Shown in pieces: positions 17,055-26,283 of a DNA stretch of 64,000 nucleotides. Every line of letters begins with the position of its first letter. Position 1 is the first letter of the stretch. Origin of the DNA: Bacilli bacterium (GTDB lineage: Bacteria > Bacillota_I > Bacilli_A > RF39 > UBA660); contig CAAERO010000041.1 of assembly GCA_900758495.1 (NCBI GenBank), forward strand, positions 13,941 through 77,940. The letters are read 5' to 3'. The translations under genes were made by a program, and so were the position numbers. Below the pieces are notes generated by a model. It made no database searches, was not told the origin of the DNA, and was given only the letters and a program-made list of their open reading frames with translations.

Positions 17055-18806
17055 ATGAAAAATATTAAAGAAGATAAAGTATTAATGCCACTTAACCATA
17101 GTTGTGCACATTTGCTTGCAGAAGCAGTAGAAAAATTATATCCAGATGCTAAGTTTTGGGTAGGACCAGTTATTAGTGATGGTTTTTACTATGATATTGA
17201 TTTAAATGGAAAGACTTTAACTGATGAAGACTTACCTAAAATTGAAAAAGAAATGAAAAAAATTGCTAAAGGAAATAAAAGAATTGTAAGACATGAATTA
17301 ACAAAAGAAGAAGCATTAGAAATGTTTAAAGATGACCCTTATAAAATTGATCTTATTAATGAGTTTCCAGATGGTGAAGTAATTACTTGTTATACCCAAG
17401 GAGAATTTACAGACCTTTGTCGTGGACCACATGTTGAAAGTACTAAAGAATTAAGAAACTTTAAACTATTAAAATGTAGTGGAGCTTATTACAAAGGAGA
17501 TTCTAAAAATAAAATGCTTCAAAGAATCTATGGTGTATGTTATCAAAATGAAGAAGATTTAGCAGAACATTTACAAATGTTAGAAGAAGCTAAAGAAAGA
17601 GACCACCGAAAATTAGGAAAAGATTTAGGAATCTTTATGATGTCTGACCTTGTTGGAAGAGGACTTCCTTTATGGTTACCAAATGGTTATACTTTATGGC
17701 GTACTATTCAAAACTATATAACAGAAAAAGAAGTAAGTCATGGTTATCAACATGTTCATACACCTGACTTAGGTAGTGTAGAATTATATAAAACATCAGG
17801 ACACTGGGATCATTATAAAGATGATATGTTCCCTGCTATGAAGTTAGATGAAGAAGCCTATGTACTAAGACCAATGAACTGTCCTCATCACATGGTTATC
17901 TATGGTAATAGACTTCACTCTTATCGTGATTTACCAATTAGAATAGCAGAAATAGCTAATGACTTTAGATATGAAGCAGCAGGAGCAGTTAAAGGTATTG
18001 AAAGAGCAAGATCATTTACCCAAAATGATTCACATATCTTCTGTACTAAAAAACAAATTGAAGAGGAATTTAAAGGCGTATTAAACTTAATTTTAGAAGT
18101 TTATAAAGACTTCCATATTACTGATACTAAATTTAGATTATCACTAAGAGATAAAAATGATAAAGAAAAATATTTTGATGATGATGAAATGTGGAATAGT
18201 GCTGAAACAGCATTAAGAAAAGTATTAACAGATTTAAAAGTTGATTTTATCGAAGCAGAAGGTGAAGCAGCTTTCTATGGACCTAAGCTTGATATTTTAA
18301 TTAAACCAGCTGTAGGTAATGAAGTAGCACTATCAACTATTCAATTAGACTTCTTATTACCAAGAAGATTTAATCTAACTTATATAGCTGAAAATGGTGA
18401 AAAAGAAACACCAGTAGTTATTCATAGAGCAGTACTTGGTTCGCTTGATAGATTTATTGCTTTTCTTCTTGAAGAAACGAAGGGTAATTTACCTTTATGG
18501 CTAGCACCTATCGGAGTAGAAGTTATTCCTGTATCTAGTGAACATCATTTAGAATATGCTAAAAATGTTTATCAAAGATTACTTGCTGAAGGAATTAAAG
18601 CAGAATTAGATAGTCGTAATGAAAAACTTGGTTATCGTTTAAGAGAAGCTCAAACAAGAAAGATTAATTATACTCTAATATTAGGAGATAATGAAAAATT
18701 AGATAGAACAGTTAGTTATCGTTTACATGGTGAGAAAGATACTACAACCGTTAGTATTGATGAATTTGTTAAACTTTTAAAAAATGAGATAGAAAATAAA
18801 GATTAG
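17055..18806 (+). CDS. thrS: Threonyl-tRNA synthetase lacking the N-terminal TGS domain
   Basis: Charges tRNA-Thr. The protein begins almost directly with the editing domain (NHSCAHLLAEAV; His15 and His19 of the HxxxH zinc/editing motif). It continues with the class II core: motif 2 region RPMNCPHHMVIY, motif 3 HRAVLGSLDRF, and the C-terminal anticodon-binding domain (about 480-575). 583 aa against about 640 for typical bacterial enzymes; the missing part is the N-terminal TGS/ubiquitin-like domain. Start ATG 17055 has a TAGGAG site and no in-frame extension exists because rnr ends 10 nt upstream, so the short form is real. Confidence 0.96.
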   Translation: MKNIKEDKVLMPLNHSCAHLLAEAVEKLYPDAKFWVGPVISDGFYYDIDLNGKTLTDEDLPKIEKEMKKIAKGNKRIVRHELTKEEALEMFKDDPYKIDLINEFPDGEVITCYTQGEFTDLCRGPHVESTKELRNFKLLKCSGAYYKGDSKNKMLQRIYGVCYQNEEDLAEHLQMLEEAKERDHRKLGKDLGIFMMSDLVGRGLPLWLPNGYTLWRTIQNYITEKEVSHGYQHVHTPDLGSVELYKTSGHWDHYKDDMFPAMKLDEEAYVLRPMNCPHHMVIYGNRLHSYRDLPIRIAEIANDFRYEAAGAVKGIERARSFTQNDSHIFCTKKQIEEEFKGVLNLILEVYKDFHITDTKFRLSLRDKNDKEKYFDDDEMWNSAETALRKVLTDLKVDFIEAEGEAAFYGPKLDILIKPAVGNEVALSTIQLDFLLPRRFNLTYIAENGEKETPVVIHRAVLGSLDRFIAFLLEETKGNLPLWLAPIGVEVIPVSSEHHLEYAKNVYQRLLAEGIKAELDSRNEKLGYRLREAQTRKINYTLILGDNEKLDRTVSYRLHGEKDTTTVSIDEFVKLLKNEIENKD

Positions 18807-18826
18807 GTTTTGTCCTAATCTTTTCT
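18801..18826 (+). terminator. Terminator of rnr-thrS
   Basis: GATTAGG (18801-18807) pairs with CCTAATC (18814-18820), then TTTTCT. It includes the thrS stop codon. Confidence 0.8.
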
Positions 18827-18828
18827 GA

Positions 18829-18856
18829 TTGAAAAGATGATAAAGTTTGATATAAT
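18829..18856 (+). promoter_or_regulatory. Promoter of the acyltransferase-like gene
   Basis: TTGAAA (18829-18834), 16-nt spacer, TATAAT (18851-18856), about 24 nt before the start codon. Confidence 0.7.
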
Positions 18857-18879
18857 TATCTTAAGATAGGAATGATATT

Positions 18880-19878
18880 ATGAAGGAAAGAGATAAAGCT
18901 CTTGATTTAATGAAAAGTATGTTAGTAGTACAAATGATAATTGCCCATGTAACATATTTCTTTTGTAAAGAAGGCCAAATGTCTCCTTTTGGAATATATA
19001 CTAACTTAGTGGCTTTTTCTGGTTTTATGTTTACCTTTGGTTATGTTTGTTATAAAGCATATCTTACTAAAGATAATATTAATCTAAAAAGAAGATTAAC
19101 AAAAAGATTTATTATAACAATTATTGCTTATTACATATCTGGGGTTGCATATACTGTTTTAATAGAGAAAACGTTTGATTTAAATATTTTAATTAAAATT
19201 TTATCTCTTCAAAAGATAGCCAAGTATTCTGAATTTTTATTAAGTTTTGCTTTTATTTATCCACTTATTTATATATTTAGTAAATTATCAAAGAAGCTAA
19301 CTAATATTCATTATTTAATACTGGCATTATTATCCTTAGCTTTTACTTTCATTGATTATAGTTTTATTAAAATACCTCTTATTGGTGTTTTTATAGGTAC
19401 ATCTTCTTTTGAAGCTTTCCCTATTATTCAGTATAGCAGTTATTTTTTAGCAGGAGAGTATTTAGCTAAAGAAGATAAAGTAATTGATAAAACTATATTA
19501 GGTATATCTATTCTTGGTTTTGTACTATTTATTGGTTATATTTTTGCCTTTAAGGACTTACCAAAGAGATTCCCTCCATCCTTATTTTGGATAATAGGTG
19601 GCTACTTATTTGTTTATATTTATTTTATATTAAGTAAATATTTAGCTAACTATTTTAAAGAGACAAACTTAATTTTACCAATAGGAACAAACTCTTTAAT
19701 TTATCTAGTAGTAAGTAATCTAATTATTTTTACTTGTTATAATATCTTATCTAAATTAGATATAACATTTACAGGAATCTATCAATCACTAATACTTATA
19801 TTAATTGTTCTTCTTAGTTTTACAGCTTCTTACCTATGTATTAGTATCTTAAATAAACTAAAAAGTCATCAACATTAA
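18880..19878 (+). CDS. Polytopic membrane protein, acyltransferase-3/DUF1624-like
   Basis: 332 aa with about ten hydrophobic helices. The N-terminus, RDKALDLMKSMLVVQMIIAH with a conserved-type His in helix 1, followed by a PFGIYTNLVAFSGFMFTFGY second helix, is the pattern of membrane acyltransferases that O- or N-acetylate cell-surface sugars. The acceptor is unknown and the family assignment rests on topology and the first helices only. A single-gene unit with its own promoter and a shared downstream terminator. Confidence 0.6.
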   Translation: MKERDKALDLMKSMLVVQMIIAHVTYFFCKEGQMSPFGIYTNLVAFSGFMFTFGYVCYKAYLTKDNINLKRRLTKRFIITIIAYYISGVAYTVLIEKTFDLNILIKILSLQKIAKYSEFLLSFAFIYPLIYIFSKLSKKLTNIHYLILALLSLAFTFIDYSFIKIPLIGVFIGTSSFEAFPIIQYSSYFLAGEYLAKEDKVIDKTILGISILGFVLFIGYIFAFKDLPKRFPPSLFWIIGGYLFVYIYFILSKYLANYFKETNLILPIGTNSLIYLVVSNLIIFTCYNILSKLDITFTGIYQSLILILIVLLSFTASYLCISILNKLKSHQH

Positions 19879-19900
19879 TAATATAATGCTGATGACTTTT
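19861..19900. terminator. Bidirectional terminator between convergent genes
   Basis: AAAAGTCATCA (19861-19871) pairs with TGATGACTTTT, with CATTA/TAATG extending the stem. A-rich on one side and T-rich on the other, so it can serve both strands. Confidence 0.85.
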
Positions 19901-19901
19901 C

Positions 19902-20795
19902 TTATTCATTTTTGGTACCGTGATAAAGTTCTTCTTTCAAAGTATCAAGATTTTGATTCATTAATGTTACATAATCACTATTACTTTTTCTAGCTTCTTC
20001 TGTTAATAAGTTCATATGTTTAAAAGATACTAGTGAAACAACATTTGGATATTTATTAATAATATTTTGAACATTTGCTGTTGTTTTATCTTCTTCATAA
20101 GTAAATATCTTAGTAATTTTTCCTTGTTTAATTAAATTATCTACTTCTTTTAATTCTTTATCAGAAGTATCATCATCAATTAAATAAACTTTAACACCAT
20201 ATTTTTCTAAATATTTATAAGCAGAGTTTGTTGTTATGATAGTTTTGTAAGGAGCGTTCTCTACTGCTAATCTAATATTAGCATCTAACTCAGAAACAGT
20301 TATTTTTAAGTTCTCATAATTTTTATCTATTTCTTTACGTAAGTAATTATTTTCTACATATTCCTTTAAACTAATTCTAACATTTTGACACATCATCAAC
20401 ATAAAAGAAGGATCGTTCCATAACTCATCAGTATTATTATTGTTTTCTAAGACATAAGAGCTATCAATTATTTTTAAATTACTATTATAATCAAGTAACT
20501 CAACAGCAAGATTTCTTTCTCTTTCAATTAATCCTGTATAAATTAATAAATCTTGATTTGCTAAGTCTTTCTTTCTTTTTGTTGTTAGTTTATAAGTGCT
20601 AGTATTAACTCCGTCAGGATAAATTGATGATACTTTAGCATGTTTTCCATATAAGCTTGATATAATATATTCATTAGGATAATTAGTAGTTATTATTGAA
20701 ATATCTTCCATATTATCTCTTCTACAACCACATACTGTTAAAAGTAGTGTAAAGCAAATTAAAATTTGTAAAATTAAACGTCTATTTTTTTTCAT
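19902..20795 (-). CDS. ZnuA/TroA-like lipoprotein without the usual metal-binding histidines
   Basis: 297 aa. A lipoprotein signal with lipobox LLTVCGC (acylated Cys22) is followed by the cluster A-1 (metal-binding) layout: IITTNYPNEYIISSLYGK, YPDGVNTSTYKLTTKRKKDL, ANQDLLIYTGL, WNDPSFMLMM and a C-terminal ITKIFTYEEDKTTANVQ. In the family the second and fourth blocks carry zinc-ligand His (DPH, PHxW). Here they read NTSTY and WNDPS and no His is present, so binding must differ. It overlaps yidD by 14 nt and follows zupT, so a metal-related role fits, but no ABC permease or ATPase is nearby. Confidence 0.75.
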   Translation of the reverse strand: MKKNRRLILQILICFTLLLTVCGCRRDNMEDISIITTNYPNEYIISSLYGKHAKVSSIYPDGVNTSTYKLTTKRKKDLANQDLLIYTGLIERERNLAVELLDYNSNLKIIDSSYVLENNNNTDELWNDPSFMLMMCQNVRISLKEYVENNYLRKEIDKNYENLKITVSELDANIRLAVENAPYKTIITTNSAYKYLEKYGVKVYLIDDDTSDKELKEVDNLIKQGKITKIFTYEEDKTTANVQNIINKYPNVVSLVSFKHMNLLTEEARKSNSDYVTLMNQNLDTLKEELYHGTKNE

Positions 20796-21021
20796 TCATT
20801 ACTCCTTCTTTCTTTTTTATAACTGGGTCATAACCAAAACTTGCTCCTGGATGACATCTTAAAATTCGTTTTATTCCCAAATATACTCCTTTAATAGTAC
20901 CATACTCGTTAATTGCTTCAATCATATAATTAGAACAAGTCGGATAAAAGTGACAACTAGAGTGACAAAAACAGGGAATTTTTTGATATATATGAATTAA
21001 TTTTATTATTCCTTTTTTCAC
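20782..21021 (-). CDS. yidD: Membrane protein insertion efficiency factor YidD
   Basis: 79 aa, full family length. The characteristic Cys pattern and motif are present: SCHFYPTCSNYMIEAINEYG, GVYLGIKRILRCHPG, GYDPV. It assists YidC/Sec-dependent insertion of inner-membrane proteins. The start is GTG 21021 with GGTGAT upstream. In most bacteria it lies next to rnpA-yidC; here it sits between a ZIP transporter and a lipoprotein gene and overlaps the latter by 14 nt. Confidence 0.93.
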   Translation of the reverse strand: MKKGIIKLIHIYQKIPCFCHSSCHFYPTCSNYMIEAINEYGTIKGVYLGIKRILRCHPGASFGYDPVIKKKEGVMNEKK

Positions 21022-21060
21022 AGTATCACCGTATTTTTATTGTACTATAGTTTCTAAAAA

Positions 21061-21825
21061 TTATCTAGTTAAAAGAAGCGAAAATAGCATAAAAAAGACA
21101 CCAATTATAAAAAAGAGATAAGTTCTTTTATATCTTTTATAAGAAATTGATTCTTTTAAAAGTTCAAAAGTAGCAATATGAATCATTAAACCAGCAATAA
21201 AGGAAAGAAGTATTCCCATTAAAAAGTTATTTATGTATTTACTAAGAAATAAATAAGCAATAATAGAACCGATTGGTTCTGAAAAGCCAGAAATAAAAGT
21301 ATAAAGAAAAGCTTTTTTCTTGTTTTGGGTAGCAAAGTAAATGGGGATAGAAGTACTGATACCTTCGGGAATATTATGAAAACTAATCGCTAGAGCAAGA
21401 GATAATCCTAAACTTTTATTAGTAGAAGCAGATAGGAAAGTAACAATACCTTCAGGAATATTGTGAAGAACAATAGCAAGCATAGAAACAAAGCCTAGAT
21501 GGAATAGTTTCTTATTTTTTATTTCACTATTATCATTATTAGGGAGAAATTTATCAATTAAAATAGAAAAAATAATTCCAATAACAAGAAAAATTGCCAA
21601 TATTAAAATACTTGGAAAGTTCTTAAAAGTATTAGTTAGTAAATTATAAGCTTCTGGGATTAAGTCAATAAAAGACACAGTTAACATTACACCGCTTGCA
21701 AAAGCAAGAGAGGTAAGAATAATTTTTTTCTCATCTTTTAGTTTGAAAAGAACAGGTAAGAATCCTAAGAGTGTTGAAAGACCAGCTAGGGTAGATAGAA
21801 TAAAGGCATATATTGTATTAGACAT
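21061..21825 (-). CDS. ZIP-family divalent metal transporter (ZupT-like)
   Basis: 254 aa, eight predicted helices. The two intramembrane metal motifs are HNIPEGIVTFLSA (helix IV) and SFHNIPEGISTSIPIY (helix V), diagnostic of ZupT/GufA-type ZIP carriers importing Zn and related metals. Start ATG 21825 has GGTGAT 9 nt upstream. It leads the leftward set zupT-yidD-lipoprotein. Confidence 0.92.
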   Translation of the reverse strand: MSNTIYAFILSTLAGLSTLLGFLPVLFKLKDEKKIILTSLAFASGVMLTVSFIDLIPEAYNLLTNTFKNFPSILILAIFLVIGIIFSILIDKFLPNNDNSEIKNKKLFHLGFVSMLAIVLHNIPEGIVTFLSASTNKSLGLSLALAISFHNIPEGISTSIPIYFATQNKKKAFLYTFISGFSEPIGSIIAYLFLSKYINNFLMGILLSFIAGLMIHIATFELLKESISYKRYKRTYLFFIIGVFFMLFSLLLTR

Positions 21826-21887
21826 CTAATCACCATTATCTTTTATGATAAAGTTCTCTTAAATATGTAATAATAGTTAAATTTTTT

Positions 21888-21915
21888 TTGACTTGTTAAA
21901 AATACGTGCTATAAT
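21888..21915 (+). promoter_or_regulatory. Promoter of the large sigma factor
   Basis: TTGACT (21888-21893), 16-nt spacer, extended -10 TGCTATAAT (21907-21915). A consensus-like housekeeping promoter. Confidence 0.8.
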
Positions 21916-21973
21916 AAACCTATTGATTTCACTTTTTTAAGGAATATAAAAAAATAAAGGAAAAACTATTTAT

Positions 21974-24421
21974 ATGATTGATATAGAAATGCAAAAATTA
22001 AGAAAACTTAGTAAAGAGGAAATAATCAACTTTTTTATGAAATTTAAGGAAGAGTTAAGTAGTCATTATAGTTATCTTTCTAATTATGATGATATATATA
22101 ATCTTGCCGTAGATAAAGCTATTTCTGATATTTTAAAGGAAAATGATGTTGATTGTAATTTCACAATAGAAAGATATTTAAAGAAACATATTGATGAATC
22201 ACTTGGAATTATCTTTAGTAGTATGCAAAATGAAAGAATAAAGTTATTTAATGAATTTTTAAATAGTAATTTACATTTTACTGCTAGTAATAAGAATAAT
22301 ATTGAAGAGTTTTCTAAAATAGCTGATTTTTTTAAAGATATAAATTATTTATTAACTACTGATAATGCTTTAGAAATTATCGAGTGTAATAAGCTATTAG
22401 AAAAGTCACTTAAAAAATTGGTTGATAAAAATATTCAAAGAATACGCGAAGATGATTTTTCTTCTGTTACTGATAATGAAATATTAATATCTTTTATGGA
22501 GGCTTATTGCTTGAAAAATGATATTTCATTAGTTGAAAATATGGAATTAACTAATGAATATTATGAAACTATTTTAGATGATATTGATTCTACTTGTATA
22601 TCTGATACTGTAAGAGCATATTTAAATACTCTTAAGAAGACTTTGCTGACGCCTGAAGAAGAATTTAGTTTAGCTAAGAAGGCAAAACAGGGGGATAAGA
22701 AAGCTGAAGCTGAACTTATTGAAAGAAATTTGCGATTAGTAGTTGCTATTGCTAAACATTATGTTGGAAGAGGGCTTCCTTTTATTGATTTAATTCAAGA
22801 AGGTAATATTGGTCTGATAAAAGCAATTAGTAAGTTTGATCCAGATAAAGGGTATAAGCTTTCAACTTATGCTACCTGGTGGATTAAACAAGCTGTTTCA
22901 AGAAGCATTTACGATAATTCTAGGACCATAAGAATGCCAGTTCATTTTCATGAAAAATTAAATAAGTATGTAAAAACTACGAATATTTTATCAGAAAGAC
23001 TTGGGAGAGAACCAACTGTAGAAAAACTTGCGAAAGAATTAAAAATATCTCCTGATGAGGTTGAGAAACTTTATGGTCTTACTGTTAATTCTATTAGTAT
23101 TAATGCTTTTGTAGGAGCTAATAAAGATCGTGAACTTGAAGCGTTTCTTGCTGATGACAAGGCTTCAATCGAAAAAGATTATGAACAAGAAGAACTTAAG
23201 CAAAATGTAAAAAAGTTAATAGAAAATACCAATTTATCAGAACAAGAGAAACTTGTTATTAAACTTAGATTTGGGATAGACCAACCTACTGAGCAGGCTC
23301 TTAGTTTAGAAACTATATCTAAGGAGTTTGGAGTTACTAGAGAAAGAATAAGACAAATAGAAGTACGAGCTTTAAAAAAATTAAAGCGTTCTAGACAGAT
23401 TAATGGTTTGGAAATTTATATGGATAATCCTGATAAAGCTTTAGAAAATCTTAAAGCTAGTAGACAAGGTCTTATCACCCAAAACTATCAGACTTCAATA
23501 ATTGAACACCCTAATATTAAATCAACAAAAATGTTATTGCCTGAAATTCTTAAAGATTATAAAGAAAAGGAAATAATACCAGCTATAGAGAAAATAATTG
23601 CTGACAAATTTAGAAATTTGAATGATGAGTTTAAAGCAAAACTGAAAAACTTAGAAATAGATGAATTTTCAGCATCAGAAATTAATGAGTTTAATTATGT
23701 TATTGCTCCTATAGTGAAAAAGAACCTTGAGGAAAATAAAAATAGAGAAAGTGAGATGAAATTAATAAATATGAAAACATTTGCTGAACTTTTTGAAGGA
23801 TATCAAACAGAAAAAGTAATTGAAACTATAGATGGATTAGAAAATGGTGATTTAGAAATTTTTAAGAAAAGATTTGGTGCTGATTATGATGAAAATATTT
23901 CTTGTAGTTTAAGTCAAAAGGAAAGAATTAGGTTTAATAATCTTATTGTAACAATAAAAAGAAAAATAGATAGACAAACTAAAGAAAAGGAAAAAGTATT
24001 AAAGGAGCAAGAAAAAGGTGAAGTAGTGATGAACGAAAGTTTATTAGAAAATAAAGAAAATATTACTCCATCAATCAGCAATGAAGAAAGTGATATAACA
24101 GTTCATGAAGAAGTATCAACTGATACAGGGTCAGTAACTACTCCAGTTGATAACTTATTAGAAATGTTTAATCAACCAGAATATATTGATTTATTAAAAG
24201 AATTAAATCCTTTAGAGTATGTTGTATTAGCTCTTAAATTAGGATATGTTACAGGAGAAAATTATTCAACTAGTTCTATTGCTGATTTTTTAAAAATTGA
24301 TCAAGCTAAAGTAATAGAAAGTGCTAAGACTGGTCTTAAGTCTTATAAAGAAAAAATAATAAAATCGATTGATAGTATTGCTGAAAGTGATACGATTAAA
24401 ACTTATAAGAAGGAGAAGTAG
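21974..24421 (+). CDS. RpoD-like sigma-70 factor with large N- and C-terminal extensions
   Basis: 815 aa. Core sigma regions are complete in the middle: 1.2/2 (about 210-325; NLRLVVAIAKHYVGRGLPF, DLIQEGNIGLIKAISKFD, YKLSTYATWWIKQAVSRSI), region 3 (about 330-395) and region 4 (about 405-475; SLETISKEFGVTRERIRQIE). The core is close to housekeeping sigma. Unusual are about 205 residues before it, where YDDIYNLAVDKAI and FTIERYLKKHIDE faintly recall a decayed region 2, and 340 residues after it. The tail holds three related units (about 518-595, 601-670, 725-797). The last, LNPLEYVVLALKLGY...SSIADFLKIDQAKV, resembles a degenerate region 4. No dnaG neighbour, so it may be a second RpoD-like factor. 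Confidence 0.88.
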   Translation: MIDIEMQKLRKLSKEEIINFFMKFKEELSSHYSYLSNYDDIYNLAVDKAISDILKENDVDCNFTIERYLKKHIDESLGIIFSSMQNERIKLFNEFLNSNLHFTASNKNNIEEFSKIADFFKDINYLLTTDNALEIIECNKLLEKSLKKLVDKNIQRIREDDFSSVTDNEILISFMEAYCLKNDISLVENMELTNEYYETILDDIDSTCISDTVRAYLNTLKKTLLTPEEEFSLAKKAKQGDKKAEAELIERNLRLVVAIAKHYVGRGLPFIDLIQEGNIGLIKAISKFDPDKGYKLSTYATWWIKQAVSRSIYDNSRTIRMPVHFHEKLNKYVKTTNILSERLGREPTVEKLAKELKISPDEVEKLYGLTVNSISINAFVGANKDRELEAFLADDKASIEKDYEQEELKQNVKKLIENTNLSEQEKLVIKLRFGIDQPTEQALSLETISKEFGVTRERIRQIEVRALKKLKRSRQINGLEIYMDNPDKALENLKASRQGLITQNYQTSIIEHPNIKSTKMLLPEILKDYKEKEIIPAIEKIIADKFRNLNDEFKAKLKNLEIDEFSASEINEFNYVIAPIVKKNLEENKNRESEMKLINMKTFAELFEGYQTEKVIETIDGLENGDLEIFKKRFGADYDENISCSLSQKERIRFNNLIVTIKRKIDRQTKEKEKVLKEQEKGEVVMNESLLENKENITPSISNEESDITVHEEVSTDTGSVTTPVDNLLEMFNQPEYIDLLKELNPLEYVVLALKLGYVTGENYSTSSIADFLKIDQAKVIESAKTGLKSYKEKIIKSIDSIAESDTIKTYKKEK

Positions 24422-24431
24422 TTCTCTTTTT
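24410..24431 (+). terminator. Intrinsic terminator after the sigma gene
   Basis: AAGGAGAA (24410-24417), 4-nt loop, TTCTCTTT, then T-run. It includes the stop codon. Confidence 0.65.
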
Positions 24432-24456
24432 ATATTGAAAAAATTATATGATTTGC

Positions 24457-24485
24457 TTGCGTCATTATTTAAATTGGTGTAAAAT
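24457..24485 (+). promoter_or_regulatory. Promoter of the transglutaminase-like operon
   Basis: TTGCGT (24457-24462), 17-nt spacer, TAAAAT (24480-24485), then GAGGTGAT before ATG 24511. Confidence 0.6.
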
Positions 24486-24510
24486 ATTATTCGCTTCGAG
24501 GTGATAATAG

Positions 24511-25395
24511 ATGCTTGATGATATAAAAAGAAGAAAAGAAGATTTATTAATTCTTAAGAATTATGTTAATAAAGAAACTAGAAAAATTGAAAGTTCAATT
24601 AGTGATGTATTAAAAGATGTTAATTCTTTAGCCTCAACTTTTGCTTTTAAAGATGATACTGAAAAATTAACTCTTGCTTCAATGCTAGTTACAATGGGTT
24701 ATTTATCTAAAGATAGTTCCTATACCTATGATACAAGAATAGAAGAATCAAAACTAATGGCTAATACTTTATTGGATTATAGTTGTGTACCTTTTTCAGG
24801 AAGTGGTTGCTGTCGGCATACGGCTTCTTTAATTAAACTACTATTAGATGTGATGTCAGTTGAAAGTGGAGTAGCTATGTTACGAAGTGGTTTATCAACT
24901 GATAAAACAGTAGGAAAATTAGAACTAATGATGGATGATTTTTTTGGAAACTATAGAAAGGCAAATCATATGGCTAATTATGTTAAACGTGGTGATAATG
25001 TCTTTCTTTTTGAACCTTTAAAGAATACATCGATGCTTGCTTTTTATACACTTGATAAAAGTTTTACGGAAATTTTTGAAGACTATGGGAAACAACTTTC
25101 CTTTAAACTTTTCGATATGACAGTGGAAGATGATATTAAAAAGGAACAAGCCTTTGTCTATAATTATGATTTATTTTCTTCTACTCCAAAAGAAATGGGA
25201 CTTAATCAAACTACAAAACTAGAACAAGAAGAACAATCATTAATATTACAAAAATATGATGAAGCATTTCTTACTATATTAGGAAGTCCAGAATTACTAG
25301 CAGATTTTAGGGATAGAAATGAAGAAAATATTATGAATATAAATAAGAGTTATCAAAAAATATTAACTAATGAAAAACTAATATTAAAAAAATAA
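24511..25395 (+). CDS. Transglutaminase-like protein, copy 1 of 3
   Basis: 294 aa, no signal peptide. Two blocks define a likely Cys-His-acid active site: PFSGSGCCRHTASLIKLLLD (Cys101, or Cys100) and KANHMANYVKRGDNVFLFEP (His153, Glu168). Spacing and form match transglutaminase-like/papain-fold enzymes (G-C-R-H-A...NHxxNYV...D/EP). The reaction (peptidase, transglutaminase or other) cannot be told. An N-terminal helical segment (about 1-45) is basic and may be a coiled coil. First of three tandem paralogues, 115 nt after the sigma gene. Confidence 0.6.
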   Translation: MLDDIKRRKEDLLILKNYVNKETRKIESSISDVLKDVNSLASTFAFKDDTEKLTLASMLVTMGYLSKDSSYTYDTRIEESKLMANTLLDYSCVPFSGSGCCRHTASLIKLLLDVMSVESGVAMLRSGLSTDKTVGKLELMMDDFFGNYRKANHMANYVKRGDNVFLFEPLKNTSMLAFYTLDKSFTEIFEDYGKQLSFKLFDMTVEDDIKKEQAFVYNYDLFSSTPKEMGLNQTTKLEQEEQSLILQKYDEAFLTILGSPELLADFRDRNEENIMNINKSYQKILTNEKLILKK

Positions 25396-25412
25396 GAATG
25401 TAGGTGATATAA

Positions 25413-26273
25413 TTGAATAGAAAAGAAAAAATAAAAGAGTTAAAAGAATTAAGAGAAACATTAGAATATAAAGAACATTATTTAGAACAAGAAGAGTATC
25501 AAAAGATGCAAAAAAATTTTGATATAGTTTTAGAAAGAACTAGTAGTTTAATAAATAATGTTTTTCCAGAACAAAAAATAGAACAAGCAATACTAGCGGC
25601 AGATCTTATTAGTATTGGTTTCTTTTCTTCTACTGGTAGATATAAATGTAATAAAGATTTAATTGAAATTGGTTTTTTAACTGATTTACTTTTTGAACTA
25701 GCTATAGTTCCTTTTACAGGAGAAGGTTCTTGTCGTCATAGTTCTGCTTTGCTTAAACTACTTTTAGATAAACTAGCAATTAAAAATGAGATGGTAGGAA
25801 TAGATAATAGTAAAAAGGATGAAGATATTGCTAAAATAAGAATGTTTTTAAGTGAATTTCATCATAAAAAATTAGAGGTGAATCATACAGCTAATTATGT
25901 AGAAATTGATAATGATAAGTTCTTTATAGAACCAGCTAATGATAGTAATAGTATTTTGCTTTCTTACAATGAAGAAGGCTTTTTAAATCATTTTTGGCCA
26001 AAGTTAATTGAAGAAAACAGAAGCTTTTTATATAACTATTCTGCATTTTATAATGGTAGAAAACCTATTACAGAAACTGCCCCAATGTCTGTTAAAAGGC
26101 AAAGAGAATTTATGAGTAAATATAATAAAGTTACGCATACTATTCAAAATAATATTAATTTAATTAATTTCTTTAAAGCACAGAATGAACAATATGTAGA
26201 AAGTATTAATAATAACTATCAAAAAATATTAATTAAAGAACGAAAGAATGGTTTTATAACCAATAATAGATAG
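25413..26273 (+). CDS. Transglutaminase-like protein, copy 2 of 3
   Basis: 286 aa, paralogue of the preceding protein: FTGEGSCRHSSALLKLLLDK (Cys107), LEVNHTANYVEIDNDKFFIE (His158, Glu173). Start TTG 25413 has AGGTGA 7 nt upstream. The N-terminal 45 residues are charged and helical (KIKELKELRETLEYKEHYLE). It is closer to copy 3 than to copy 1 (shared KIRMFLSE(F/Y)H and the ending NNYQKILIKERK). Probably cytoplasmic; function unknown. Confidence 0.6.
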   Translation: MNRKEKIKELKELRETLEYKEHYLEQEEYQKMQKNFDIVLERTSSLINNVFPEQKIEQAILAADLISIGFFSSTGRYKCNKDLIEIGFLTDLLFELAIVPFTGEGSCRHSSALLKLLLDKLAIKNEMVGIDNSKKDEDIAKIRMFLSEFHHKKLEVNHTANYVEIDNDKFFIEPANDSNSILLSYNEEGFLNHFWPKLIEENRSFLYNYSAFYNGRKPITETAPMSVKRQREFMSKYNKVTHTIQNNINLINFFKAQNEQYVESINNNYQKILIKERKNGFITNNR

Positions 26274-26283
26274 GAGACTCTTG

